Below, piece by piece: positions 18,512 through 26,143 of a DNA stretch of 64,000 nucleotides (positions are counted from its first letter, which is position 1; the number at the start of each line of letters is the position of its first letter). The stretch is from Shewanella sp. MTB7. Lineage in GTDB: Bacteria > Pseudomonadota > Gammaproteobacteria > Enterobacterales > Shewanellaceae. The DNA is taken from assembly GCF_027571385.1 (NCBI RefSeq), contig NZ_CP085636.1:1488001-1552000 (forward strand), written 5' to 3'. The notes beneath the pieces are model-generated. The model saw only the letters and a program-made list of their open reading frames with translations, was not told where the DNA came from and searched no databases. The translations under genes and the position numbers were made by a program.

Positions 18512-18674
18512 AAAGCCCCGCAAGGGGCTTATATATCGACCTGAAAGCCTTGCACAGCAAGGAACTGGCAATTCGCTGACCACGCATTGACCACACTTAA
18601 CCGTTAGGAATGAAAAAACCGCCTTAATTAGTGGTTTTTTTATTGCTTAGATATGTAAATATAGAATGCTTTGA
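18512..18674 (+). repeat. RHS 3' repeat, copy 3
   Basis: Collinear with 8329-8490: AAGCCCC/GGGGCTT hairpin, CCTTGC/GCAAGG hairpin, doubled TGACCAC, a CTTAAC-C-GTTAGG inverted repeat with one change, then the terminator region, whose right arm has decayed. The tail TAGATATGTAAATATAGAAT is kept. After it the sequence is unrelated to copy 2, because copy 2 is interrupted by IS630 there; ISL3-like copy B begins 78 bp further on. Confidence 0.85.
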
Positions 18675-18717
18675 GTATCGTTCTAAATCACTTCTGGACA
18701 AAAGTGAGTTACAAAGC

Positions 18718-19986
18718 TTACCCTTGATTAGCTAGTTCGAATAAGGAAAAGGGCTCTTCTCCGCTTAACATGAGCTTGATATTTGGATAAAAGGTTGAAT
18801 GGGTATCAGGGACTGATGTTTGTCTGATCTTGAGTTTGAAATAGTCAATGTCTCGTATCCCTCTAGCCCTTCGCCTGAGTAAACCAATAGAGACATTCCC
18901 AGCTTCAACCCGAGCATTAGTTAATCTATATTTTGCATAATTGCATAATTGCATAATTACATAATTACATAAGGACAATATCCTCGTTGCTCTAGCAAGA
19001 CTGCACCAACCTTCAAGTGCCTTAACCATCGACTCGTAACAGGGTTCATCCCAGATCGCTTGTAACTGCTCTTTCAGCATATAAACAATGCAGAGAGTCT
19101 TGTTACTCTCGAGCAAGTCATCAAGCCTATCAGACTGGCTGTCATCCAGTTTGTGAGCGTTTTTCAGCAAGAGAAATAACGTTCCCTTGAGCATTCTTTT
19201 CTCTTCATTAGAACCATTTCGAAAGGCTTTTGATCGTTCTTTCTTGATTAACAGGCAGTAGTTTTGCATCACATGAAATCGGTCGAAAACGATATCGGCA
19301 TTAGGCAGCATTTTCCTTACTGCGGATTGATAAGGTTGACCCATATCCATTGAAACCGCTTTAATACCGTCTCTCGTAGATGTGGATAGTTGCTCGAAGA
19401 ACGAAATAAGGATCGCTGCTTTTCTACCGTGTTCGACCCAAATTAAATGACCAGAAACCAAATCGTATACAACGGTCATGTAGTCATGTCTTTTAGCTCT
19501 GGCGACCTCATCAACGCCAATATGGATTAAGTTGGTAAGCTCCTCTGGCTTTAGGCCTGGCAGGGTTGAATGGAGATATTCTTTATCAATGTTCTTTACC
19601 GTCTCTCAACGAATACCTAGATGTTGAGAGACTGCGTGAATGCTCATGTGCCGGCACAACCCGCTGATGAACTGACAGAAGCGAACTGTATATCGCGCTC
19701 CTTTTGCAACGTATTCTGTAGTCTCAATTAACCTTCTGCCGTTTTTGTCTTTGGTCTGAGCGAGTTCAACTTCGATACTACAGGGACGCCCACTAACAGG
19801 TAGATCGTGTACCTGTCTTCTTACATAGTGATCGACTGTACAAAGCCTTTCAGTTCTTGGCTCTTTAACCTTAAACCGCCTATCTCGGCGGCATTGTACA
19901 AGAACCGCCTGAGAACCTTTTTCGATAGAAAAGGACTGTACACATTGGCCTTTAAAGCCAAATAGGGTGGATGATAATGATGGCAA
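18718..19986 (-). pseudogene. ISL3-family transposase, copy B (nonsense codon)
   Basis: The N-terminal frame (19606-19986, MPSLSSTLFGFKG) ends at a TGA that replaces the tryptophan codon seen in copy A (RWETVK there). The same frame resumes and is open from 19479 to 18718, with SMDMGQPYQSAVRK and VFDRFHVMQN. The C-terminus reads 15 codons past the usual end because the stop in the terminal repeat is altered (KLMLSGEEPF), running beyond the IS edge. A run of 8-bp repeats at 18935-18974 replaces about ten residues of copy A. Inactive. Confidence 0.86.
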
Positions 19987-20082
19987 GGTATATTCGCTTA
20001 TTCACAAATAAGAAAGTGTTGTAAATAATAATGTTATTTATGATCTTTGATATGAATAGACTCACCTAAGCGGAGAAGAGCC
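18752..20082 (-). mobile_element. ISL3-like insertion sequence, copy B
   Basis: Ends match copy A: GGCTCTTCTCCGCTTA at 18752 and a 21-bp right repeat at 20062-20082. The inner part of the left repeat has changed (TTAACATGA against TTAGGTGA). About 1331 bp, with several substitutions and a short-repeat expansion relative to copy A. No target duplication is visible. It carries a transposase with a nonsense codon. Confidence 0.88.
18935..18974. repeat. 8-bp microsatellite inside ISL3 copy B
   Basis: GCATAATT three times, then ACATAATT and ACATAAGG: five 8-bp units. Copy A has a different, non-repetitive stretch here (near 9740-9785) coding for ADALLDKK. An 8-bp unit shifts the frame with each gain or loss, so this looks like replication slippage in a dead gene. 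Confidence 0.8.
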
Positions 20083-20255
20083 TCATTAGTAATGATTACC
20101 TTAAGAAAGCGGGATTATATTCACTAAGAGATGGATCGCAGTTCACTCTCGAAACCAGAAGCTAACCAGAAAGTTAAGTTAGGCGTTCTAAATGAACTGC
20201 TCTGTGCAGGTGGTGTGGAGGCTAGATACCTTCGACTACCCAATTATGCTCTACG

Positions 20256-20759
20256 TCAATCTTCATAAGGCCTTGCATGTACATAGTTCTTTTCAAAACC
20301 AATAATTCCACCAGTATACTGAGATAATTTACATTTAACCAAGTACCTGATTGCCAATTGATAAGGTAGGCCATAATTTACAAAATAGGTTCTTCCACAA
20401 ACCAGTTGAACAACAAGACCAAATTTGTTTGTATCGAATTCTTTTACATAAGAATCCGCTATGGAAGCTTCGAAAGAAGCCCTTGCGTTTACAGCTACTG
20501 GGAGTGACGCTTTTTTACCATTGCGAGCACACCCAAATCCCTCAAGCCAATAGAACTCTTCATTTTCATTCACGTAGCCAAACGCCGAAATATCTATTGG
20601 AAATTTGCTGTTATTAACTACCGATAGATATGACTTAAATGAGCTATTAACTCGTCTATGTTCCAGACGTACAAGATAAGCTTCTTTGATGGCAGCAAAG
20701 TACAACGCTACTAATGAAACAACTAGAGATATTACTGAAACTGATTCTGCAATTGTCAT
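20256..20759 (-). CDS. Membrane-anchored protein of unknown function
   Basis: 167 aa from the ATG at 20759, which has GGAG 6 nt upstream; an ATG four codons earlier lacks a ribosome site. One N-terminal transmembrane helix (SVSVISLVVSLVALYFAAI) leads into a soluble domain with a beta-rich look (SFKSYLSVVNNSKFPIDISAFGYV), like small phage- or island-borne proteins that start with this kind of anchor. No family is recognised. It stands alone between ISL3 copy B and a long spacer. Confidence 0.6.
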   Translation of the reverse strand: MTIAESVSVISLVVSLVALYFAAIKEAYLVRLEHRRVNSSFKSYLSVVNNSKFPIDISAFGYVNENEEFYWLEGFGCARNGKKASLPVAVNARASFEASIADSYVKEFDTNKFGLVVQLVCGRTYFVNYGLPYQLAIRYLVKCKLSQYTGGIIGFEKNYVHARPYED

Positions 20760-21235
20760 TCTAGACTCCATAAGAACATAACTGCTTATTATCCAGCGTC
20801 TCGGATAAATATCAGTCTATAAAAAATCTTCAATAAAAATAGCAATGTAACCTATTAATGTAAATCAACTAATCTCTCATTTCCCTTTGGTTTTCTGGTT
20901 GGTCACTCAGCAAAGTGAACAAGAACGTTTATCGAGTCCATTGTAAGTCCACACTTAAAAATTAAGCATTTGAAAGATAAGTACTTATATTTCACCCTCT
21001 AATTTATCGAAGCGTTTTGAGCTGATTTTAACTGCGATAAAAGTAAAGAACGGTGTAGGCAAAAAAAATCTATTCAGTAAACCCCTTTCACATTCGCTTT
21101 TATAAAGATAAAGTTTCATTTGGCTTGCTTACTTCTTGAGCGGTGAAACTTATAAAGGGGCAAAACTAAGCCAGAGTACATGACCTAACTTGGTTTATTA
21201 CAATAAGAAAAGTATCTTAAAACCTCAAACTCTTG
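20760..21235. other. Gene-free spacer
   Basis: About 475 bp, AT-rich, with no open frame, hairpin or repeat that I can support. The promoter for the membrane protein ending at 20256 should lie at its left edge. Confidence 0.5.
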
Positions 21236-22219
21236 TTAGGGAGTGATACTAATTTCAAACACATGCCTTCCAGAATAAGGTTTCAGCTTAGTGCCTAGTT
21301 GTCCCATAAGCCCTTCAAGCTCAACTTCTGTCATTATTGCATCGAATCCTTTAGCTACAAGCCAATCCTTAACTACTTTGACATTCAATATGTCAGTGTT
21401 TACGAACTCTTTATTGAAATCAGGCTTGAAGTAGTTGATTAAAGTTGCTTCGCATATACTAGTAATTACTCCGTTCGGTAGCTTGGACCAAGTCCTTAAC
21501 ACTAAATGGTTTTTATTTGCATTCAACTTGTAGATAGTTGCTTCATCGATAACGAAAAAGTAAGCGAAGTAGTCAAAATGCTCATTGTGCTTTGATGATA
21601 AAATCGGCCCCCATTTCTCATGATTTTTTAATCGCTTGAATGTGCTTCTATTAGATTTACCTATATAGCAAATTTCTAATTTAGATAATAGATCCATGTC
21701 ATAGTGATTTATGAGTTGGTAAACAAATAGATTCGCATCTACAGGCTCACCATTATTCATACCACTTGCTATTGGGCATCTAACATTAAGTTGTTCTTCG
21801 GTGGAATCTGGTTTTACTTGAGCTAGGCGGCGATACTTTTCACTATTAGAAACGTTTGAACCATCAATGGCTATAAAATCTGACAATGCATAATCAACAA
21901 ATTCATTTATCGTTTTGAACCTAGATTTTAAGCCCTTCGATAAGTCACTCTCACCATCAAACCAATATTTTGCCATGTTAAAAATGACATTGTATTGCTT
22001 TCCATCTACAAGTAATTTCCCTTCCACACAGTAGTTTGTAGTCATTTCAAATGAAGATGGTATAAATTTAACTTTTGAAGTTTTAACAATTGCATATATT
22101 GTCGATTTACTTATGATTTCTAATTCTTCAAGTATTTTTATATTTTTCTCTTCAAAAATTCTGTAATGAGGTTGATACATATATTGACTGACATATGTAT
22201 TGAAATATTTTGCACTCAT
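21236..22219 (-). CDS. GIY-YIG-like nuclease-fold protein
   Basis: 327 aa, AAGG before the ATG. The N-terminal ~180 residues are unrecognised. From about residue 190 a GIY-YIG-like pattern appears: CYIGKSNRSTFKRLKNHEKWG (the Y-I-G-K element with following R and H), then IYKLNANKNHLVLRTWSK and finally SICEATLINYFKPDFNKEF, which resembles the catalytic Glu helix and the Pro-x-x-Asn end of GIY-YIG domains. The first GIY half is not clear (KLEICYIG). If correct, it could be a DNA endonuclease of a mobile element or a defence-type nuclease. It has no operon partner. Product inference is moderate. Confidence 0.5.
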   Translation of the reverse strand: MSAKYFNTYVSQYMYQPHYRIFEEKNIKILEELEIISKSTIYAIVKTSKVKFIPSSFEMTTNYCVEGKLLVDGKQYNVIFNMAKYWFDGESDLSKGLKSRFKTINEFVDYALSDFIAIDGSNVSNSEKYRRLAQVKPDSTEEQLNVRCPIASGMNNGEPVDANLFVYQLINHYDMDLLSKLEICYIGKSNRSTFKRLKNHEKWGPILSSKHNEHFDYFAYFFVIDEATIYKLNANKNHLVLRTWSKLPNGVITSICEATLINYFKPDFNKEFVNTDILNVKVVKDWLVAKGFDAIMTEVELEGLMGQLGTKLKPYSGRHVFEISITP

Positions 22220-22364
22220 AAACGATACCTTTTTAGCTCTATAACGCTACTTATACGGCAATTTAGCTATGATTGTATCAAAGCATAATCAGTGACTTGG
22301 TGAAAGATATCAAATATTAGATTGATCAATGAATCATTGTTTTACCGTTGCGTTAATCGTACAT

Positions 22365-22740
22365 CTATTCGGATAAGTTTTGATAGGGTAAACTCACATT
22401 AATAACATATGAGTGAGTTTTTACTCTAGCGAATAAAGGGGCAAAAATCAGTTTCAAATCCCAACAAGTAAAGCCAAATCGAAGAGGCTTATGAACAGGT
22501 GCAAGTTTGCACGAGGACTTCGATTTCAGGGATGAAATAGCAGAGCGCCCAGGGATGGGTTTACAGCGTACCGAGAGATTACTTGCACGTAAGCACGCTG
22601 CAAGCGATAGATTACAATGAAGGCAGACCTTCAAAAACTCACCCAATACCAAAAATTCAAATGAATCAAACCAGAAAATGTAATCAGACTTCATTCGAAG
22701 GCTAGCAAGTTTTGGGGCAAAAATTGTTTAAAGCGGTAAT
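22365..22740 (+). other. Hairpin-rich non-coding block
   Basis: No convincing gene. Several stem-loops are packed here: GTGCAA-GT-TTGCAC (near 22498-22511) and CTTGCA...TGCAAG (near 22582-22606), with GGGGCAAAAAT sequences near both edges (about 22438 and 22715). An open frame of 109 codons runs on the minus strand, but its composition is not protein-like. It could be an interspersed structured repeat or an RNA; nothing in the window proves transcription. Confidence 0.35.
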
Positions 22741-22909
22741 TCTAAATCTGTGATCACCAAGGAACAACCAACTTGCAAACACACGTAGCTATTATTACAA
22801 AATGCTTAGCATGACGAAGGATCACAACCCCACAAAAGCGTGACGACTTACAAGCTGTCACGCTTCGCTTCATCAAACCTACGCTTTAATAATCCCCTGT
22901 TCATGTTGT

Positions 22910-23448
22910 TTCTGGTACTGAGGTGATGCCAAACACTGATCACTGATAGGTTTCGGCCAGTGTATCGCGGTTGTTCTCAGGCCTTGAGCATGCGGGGTGT
23001 GTTCTGGTGGTGAGTGCGCAGTTCTGGTGCAGAGGTGATGCCAAGCACTGATCACTGATAGGTTTTGGGCTGTGTATCGAGGTTGTTCTCTGGTCTTGAG
23101 CGTGCGGGGTGTGTTCTGGTGGTGAGGTGATGCCAAACACTGATCACTGTTAGGTTTCGGGCTGTGTATCGTGATGGTTCTCAGGCCTTGAGTGTGCGGG
23201 GTGTGTTCTGGTGGTGAGGTGATGCCAAGCATTGATCAGTGGTAGGTTTCGGCCAGTGTATCGCGGTTGTTCTCAGGCTTTGAGTGCGCGGGTTGTGTTC
23301 TGGTGTTGAGGTGATGCCAAGCATTGATCTCTGGTAGGTTTCGGCCAGTGCATCGCGGTTGTTCTTATGTACTGAGTGTGCGGGTTGCGTTCTGGTGCTG
23401 AGGTGATGCCAAACACTGTTCACTGGTAGGTTTCGGGCTGTGTATCGC
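22910..23448. repeat. Six tandem 92-bp repeats
   Basis: Units begin TTCTGGT at 22910, 23022, 23114, 23206, 23298 and 23390, with a 20-bp partial unit at 23002. Spacing is exactly 92 bp apart from that partial unit; the last unit stops after about 59 bp. Each carries GAGGTGATGCCAA, a TGATCA-centred segment, TAGGTTTCGG and TGTATCG. Units differ by several bases, so the array is not recent. A 92-bp period is not a multiple of three, so open frames across it are not a repeat protein. It lies about 0.45 kb outside the ogr end of the P2-like element. Confidence 0.9.
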
Positions 23449-23898
23449 CCATGAGTAAGTGGAAAGCTATTCTTTCTCGCTATCGCTTGATCGCTGCTTA
23501 GTCTCATGTCGTAGCAAGCGACTCAATCGCAAACCAACACAATTAAATTGTGATTATGTCTAGTGGCGTTACGGCACCACTGATAGAGGATGACACCGCT
23601 TAATGTTTGAGGGCTATCAGTTAATCGCGCATTAAATCACCCGATATAAGCATGAATGTGCAGAGTTACGCATGAGGTACGCGCGCAGGCCTTGCGTCGG
23701 CACTCCCACCCCTCCGCACCGAAATTCAGCACGTTAAAAAAACGAAAAATAGAGGTTGTAAAAACCTATTGAACATTTAAATGTAAGGATTTGATTATAA
23801 ATAAAAATAAGTCTAATGATTTCGCGATCTCTGCGATCCTTTCAGATCGCAATCGTTCGTTTTTAGGGTATTTAATTTGACTTTATTTTACCAACTAT
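23449..23898. other. Gene-free spacer beside the P2-like element
   Basis: No gene seen. Includes a GC-richer stretch (about 23680-23720) and an AT-rich stretch up to the ogr stop. The left end of the integrated element probably falls here or just beyond, but no direct repeat matching the integrase side (35655-35830) could be found by eye. Confidence 0.4.
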
Positions 23899-24189
23899 TC
23901 AGCGTTTCGTTAGCGGGATAAAATTCATCGCTGGAGTTGGTGCTTTGTGCTTGATGATTGGTGCTTGCACCTCGATTTTACATAACTCGGGTTGTAATTC
24001 GGGATCGGGTTTGCTGCCTACTCGTTTGGCGTAATGTGAGAATGTAAGGTGAAGAATAAAAACTTCTGAGCAGTTTAAATTTAGACACTGGCAATACATC
24101 TCACGCATCCCAACAGCTAATTTTTTTGAAGTCGCAATTCGCCCACCTGATAAACACTTTGGACATTCAATCATTGATTTTCGCGCCAT
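23899..24189 (-). CDS. ogr: Ogr/Delta-type zinc-finger late activator
   Basis: 96 aa with a C-X2-C-X22-C-X4-C zinc site (CPKC at residues 9-12 and CLNLNC at about 35-40), the exact spacing of P2 Ogr and P4 Delta, followed by LHLTFSHY as in the family. These proteins bind promoters of P2-type late operons and activate them with host RNA polymerase alpha. The C-terminus is a longer, proline-rich tail than P2 Ogr (72 aa). AGAGGTG precedes the ATG. No late genes exist in this element, so any targets must be elsewhere. Confidence 0.82.
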   Translation of the reverse strand: MARKSMIECPKCLSGGRIATSKKLAVGMREMYCQCLNLNCSEVFILHLTFSHYAKRVGSKPDPELQPELCKIEVQAPIIKHKAPTPAMNFIPLTKR

Positions 24190-24238
24190 TGAATCACCTC
24201 TTAATGTGTATGTGTAAATAAGCGCTCAAACATATGAT

Positions 24239-24445
24239 TTAGTTTGAGCAGAAAAATACTGCTTGGTGTTTTTTAAGTACTGCCCATGAGGACATTAAAT
24301 TATTGATGTTTGCAAAGTTCGTATCATCAAAACAGTTAATCGCATATGCATTACCGCAATACCCACCCGTGACTTGGCTATTGGTGAGTACAAAGCTCAA
24401 TTCAGCCCCATTTTTCAATACAATAGGGTTCCCCATGACTTTCAT
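24239..24445 (-). CDS. Small hypothetical protein, possibly 3' half of a frameshifted gene
   Basis: 68 aa (IVLKNGAELSFVLTNSQVTGGYCGNAYAIN). No family recognised. Its ATG overlaps the stop of the 50-aa gene just upstream (ATGA). The same frame is open for about 30 codons further upstream (KARDSFEKPLD before the ATG) and reads protein-like, so the two may once have been one gene split by a frameshift. Confidence 0.45.
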   Translation of the reverse strand: MKVMGNPIVLKNGAELSFVLTNSQVTGGYCGNAYAINCFDDTNFANINNLMSSWAVLKKHQAVFFCSN

Positions 24446-24594
24446 GTCCAGCGGTTTTTCAAATGAATCACGTGCTTTCGAATAAGTTCGTTTTCGTGAA
24501 ATGATGCAGATAAAAAGAGTTGGTTTTCACCTGTTAACATGGCGTCATTCAGTGCAATTTCTGCAAAGTACAACACCATCAAATGCTTACTCAT
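24442..24594 (-). CDS. Very small hypothetical protein
   Basis: 50 aa from the ATG at 24594 (MSKHLMVLYFAEIALNDAM to HLKNRWT). It overlaps the next gene by 4 bp (ATGA), the style of this whole operon. Composition is plausible for a real protein (YFAEIALNDAMLTGENQ). See the downstream entry for the possibility that both form one frameshifted gene. No function assigned. Confidence 0.4.
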   Translation of the reverse strand: MSKHLMVLYFAEIALNDAMLTGENQLFLSASFHENELIRKHVIHLKNRWT

Positions 24595-24682
24595 CTAACC
24601 TATTTTCTATTGGGTTATTTTAACAAAACCCACTGTCTATTAGTTAGTAAAGCTGTTGATTTAAAAGAAAAACCAACACCAT

Positions 24683-24934
24683 TTAAGCGGTGTTTATTGT
24701 AGGTTTAAGCTTAAACAGTGTGTCAGTGACCATTGCCGCTTCATTTATCCTTTTTATTCCCTTGTGCCAACTTTGTTGAGACAGTCCATGTCTCGTTCTT
24801 GCAATTGTAGATGTGACACCTTCAACAAAATAATCGTTGAGTGCTGAAATTTTATTGGGGCTCGTTATCCGTGTAAGGCGCAATAATAGGTCTATACGCT
24901 GTTCACACTCACCACCCCGTATAAGGCAACTCAT
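24683..24934 (-). CDS. PapB-like small DNA-binding regulator
   Basis: 83 aa. The middle (ISALNDYFVEGVTSTIARTRHGLSQQ) followed by SWHKGIKRINEAA resembles the helix-turn-helix of PapB/FocB adhesin regulators, which also turn up in phage-related elements. AGGAG sits 6 nt before the ATG, which overlaps the stop of the HNH gene (4 bp). Likely a DNA-binding regulator of the element; its target is unknown. Confidence 0.55.
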   Translation of the reverse strand: MSCLIRGGECEQRIDLLLRLTRITSPNKISALNDYFVEGVTSTIARTRHGLSQQSWHKGIKRINEAAMVTDTLFKLKPTINTA

Positions 24935-25779
24935 AACAAACTCCTAGAAGACGTTAACTCTGATATTTTTGCATTGATTTTAGCCATAATGACAACACTC
25001 TCCTTGAATTCGTCTGGTGCACTCTTCAATCCAAGTGCAGTCAGATAACCCCCTTCACACTTATTGGCTACCACTAAATTATCTAGCCGAGGGTTTAGCC
25101 TATTACCGTCTTTGTAATAAATACTCATTCCTTCTGGAATATCTCCGTGATGGGCTTCCCATACTAATGTAGATTCATTTACCCAAATATTAGGGTCGGC
25201 GATTTTGTATTGTGGAAACCCTGTGTTCGTCACTCGAAAACGACCAATGGGTAAATGGTTATGTGGAAACCGATCCTTTTTAAAAGTACTCGAACTTGCC
25301 TTTAGCACGACCCCCGGCTTGGAATGCCACAAACGGCCCGACCGAATGCCATTCCTATTAATTAAGGATTTAATTTGCTGGTAGGTTTTGTGAATACCAA
25401 ACTGTTGATAAAACAGTTTGGGTATGTCTACCGCTCGGTATACCAAGTATGTTTCAGCAATAAACGCAAGCTGTTCTATCCTGACGCTACTCGCAAGCTG
25501 TTCTATCCTGACGCTACTCGCAAGCTGTTCTATCCTGACGCTACTCGCAAGTTGTTCTATTGTGACGCTACTCGGAACACTTTTTTTGGACTTAGGCGCT
25601 CTCCAATTTAGGTCATTAATAAATTTGTTATTGGCAATGACCCTTCTTATTTGATAAGGGGTTTTATCAAGATTAAATCTCTGGTTAAAAACAATGGTTA
25701 AATGGTTAATTTCCATTGTCTTATAATTCAACTTGATAAAATCAAGCATTTCAACCGAGTACCTTAACCCCTTTGACAT
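24931..25779 (-). CDS. HNH endonuclease-like protein with an internal 9-residue repeat
   Basis: 282 aa. The C-terminal half has the HNH_3-type pattern: IWVNESTLVWEAHHGDIPEG, then MSIYYKDGNRLNPRLDNL. In place of the usual second His there is YYKDGN, so activity is uncertain. The N-terminal part (KTPYQIRRVIANNKF, and IPKLFYQQFGIHKTYQQIKS again) looks like two DNA-binding helical units. Between them lie four copies of a 9-residue unit RIEQLASSV, encoded by 27-bp DNA repeats. Phage-borne HNH proteins often act in packaging or as homing-type nucleases. Together with the methyltransferase it could form a nuclease/modification pair, which is speculative. Confidence 0.7.
   Translation of the reverse strand: MSKGLRYSVEMLDFIKLNYKTMEINHLTIVFNQRFNLDKTPYQIRRVIANNKFINDLNWRAPKSKKSVPSSVTIEQLASSVRIEQLASSVRIEQLASSVRIEQLAFIAETYLVYRAVDIPKLFYQQFGIHKTYQQIKSLINRNGIRSGRLWHSKPGVVLKASSSTFKKDRFPHNHLPIGRFRVTNTGFPQYKIADPNIWVNESTLVWEAHHGDIPEGMSIYYKDGNRLNPRLDNLVVANKCEGGYLTALGLKSAPDEFKESVVIMAKINAKISELTSSRSLL
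25466..25573. repeat. Four 27-bp in-frame tandem repeats
   Basis: Units beginning GCAAGCTGTTCTATC at 25466, 25493, 25520 and 25547 (the last with G for C and TGTG for CCTG). The middle units are identical, so expansion looks recent. The period keeps the frame of the HNH gene and adds nine residues per unit, so length can vary without a frameshift. Confidence 0.92.
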
Positions 25780-25780
25780 A

Positions 25781-26023
25781 CTATAATTCTCCGTCTTTCA
25801 GCATTGCAGGTACGTTAGCCTGTCCACCAATAAGATCATCGTATACGGCTACTTTTACATCTAGAGCTAATCTTCCGTTGTTAACAACTTCACGAGCTAG
25901 GCCAGCCATAGCCTTAGAACGTATAACTTCCATCCTAACTTGTTCATTGCTTAAGTCTTCACAGCCTAAACGTTCAAGCTGTGCGAATAGATGATTATTT
26001 AAGTCAATTTGTTTGTTTTTCAT
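25781..26023 (-). CDS. Hypothetical phage-type protein
   Basis: 80 aa, rich in charged residues and helical (NNHLFAQLERLGCEDLSNEQ, then IRSKAMAGLAREVVNNGRLA). The ARE/AGLAREVV region resembles a short family of small phage proteins of unknown role found beside replication genes. AGGA precedes the ATG. It ends one base before the HNH start codon, so the two are probably cotranscribed. Confidence 0.55.
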   Translation of the reverse strand: MKNKQIDLNNHLFAQLERLGCEDLSNEQVRMEVIRSKAMAGLAREVVNNGRLALDVKVAVYDDLIGGQANVPAMLKDGEL

Positions 26024-26143
26024 GCTGCATATTCCTAATTTAAGTTAATGTTATTTATTGCATTTCTTTAGTGTCTTAGTGAGTGCGCTTATCACTCCCA
26101 AGCCCAAAAGTATTAAAACTGATGATGATCTTCACCCAACTTG

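Noticed and set aside
22365..22694. A 109-codon open frame on the minus strand.
   Set aside because: Composition (many Ser, Cys, Leu) and overlap with strong hairpins look like a chance frame through structured DNA.
22910..23448. A CRISPR array.
   Set aside because: The repeats are head to tail with no unique spacers and are too long; no cas gene nearby.
22879..23507. Three open frames (117, 66 and 108 codons) on the minus strand across the tandem repeat.
   Set aside because: They arise from the 92-bp repeat, whose period is not a multiple of three, and repeat the same Pro/His-rich words in different frames. No ribosome site or family.
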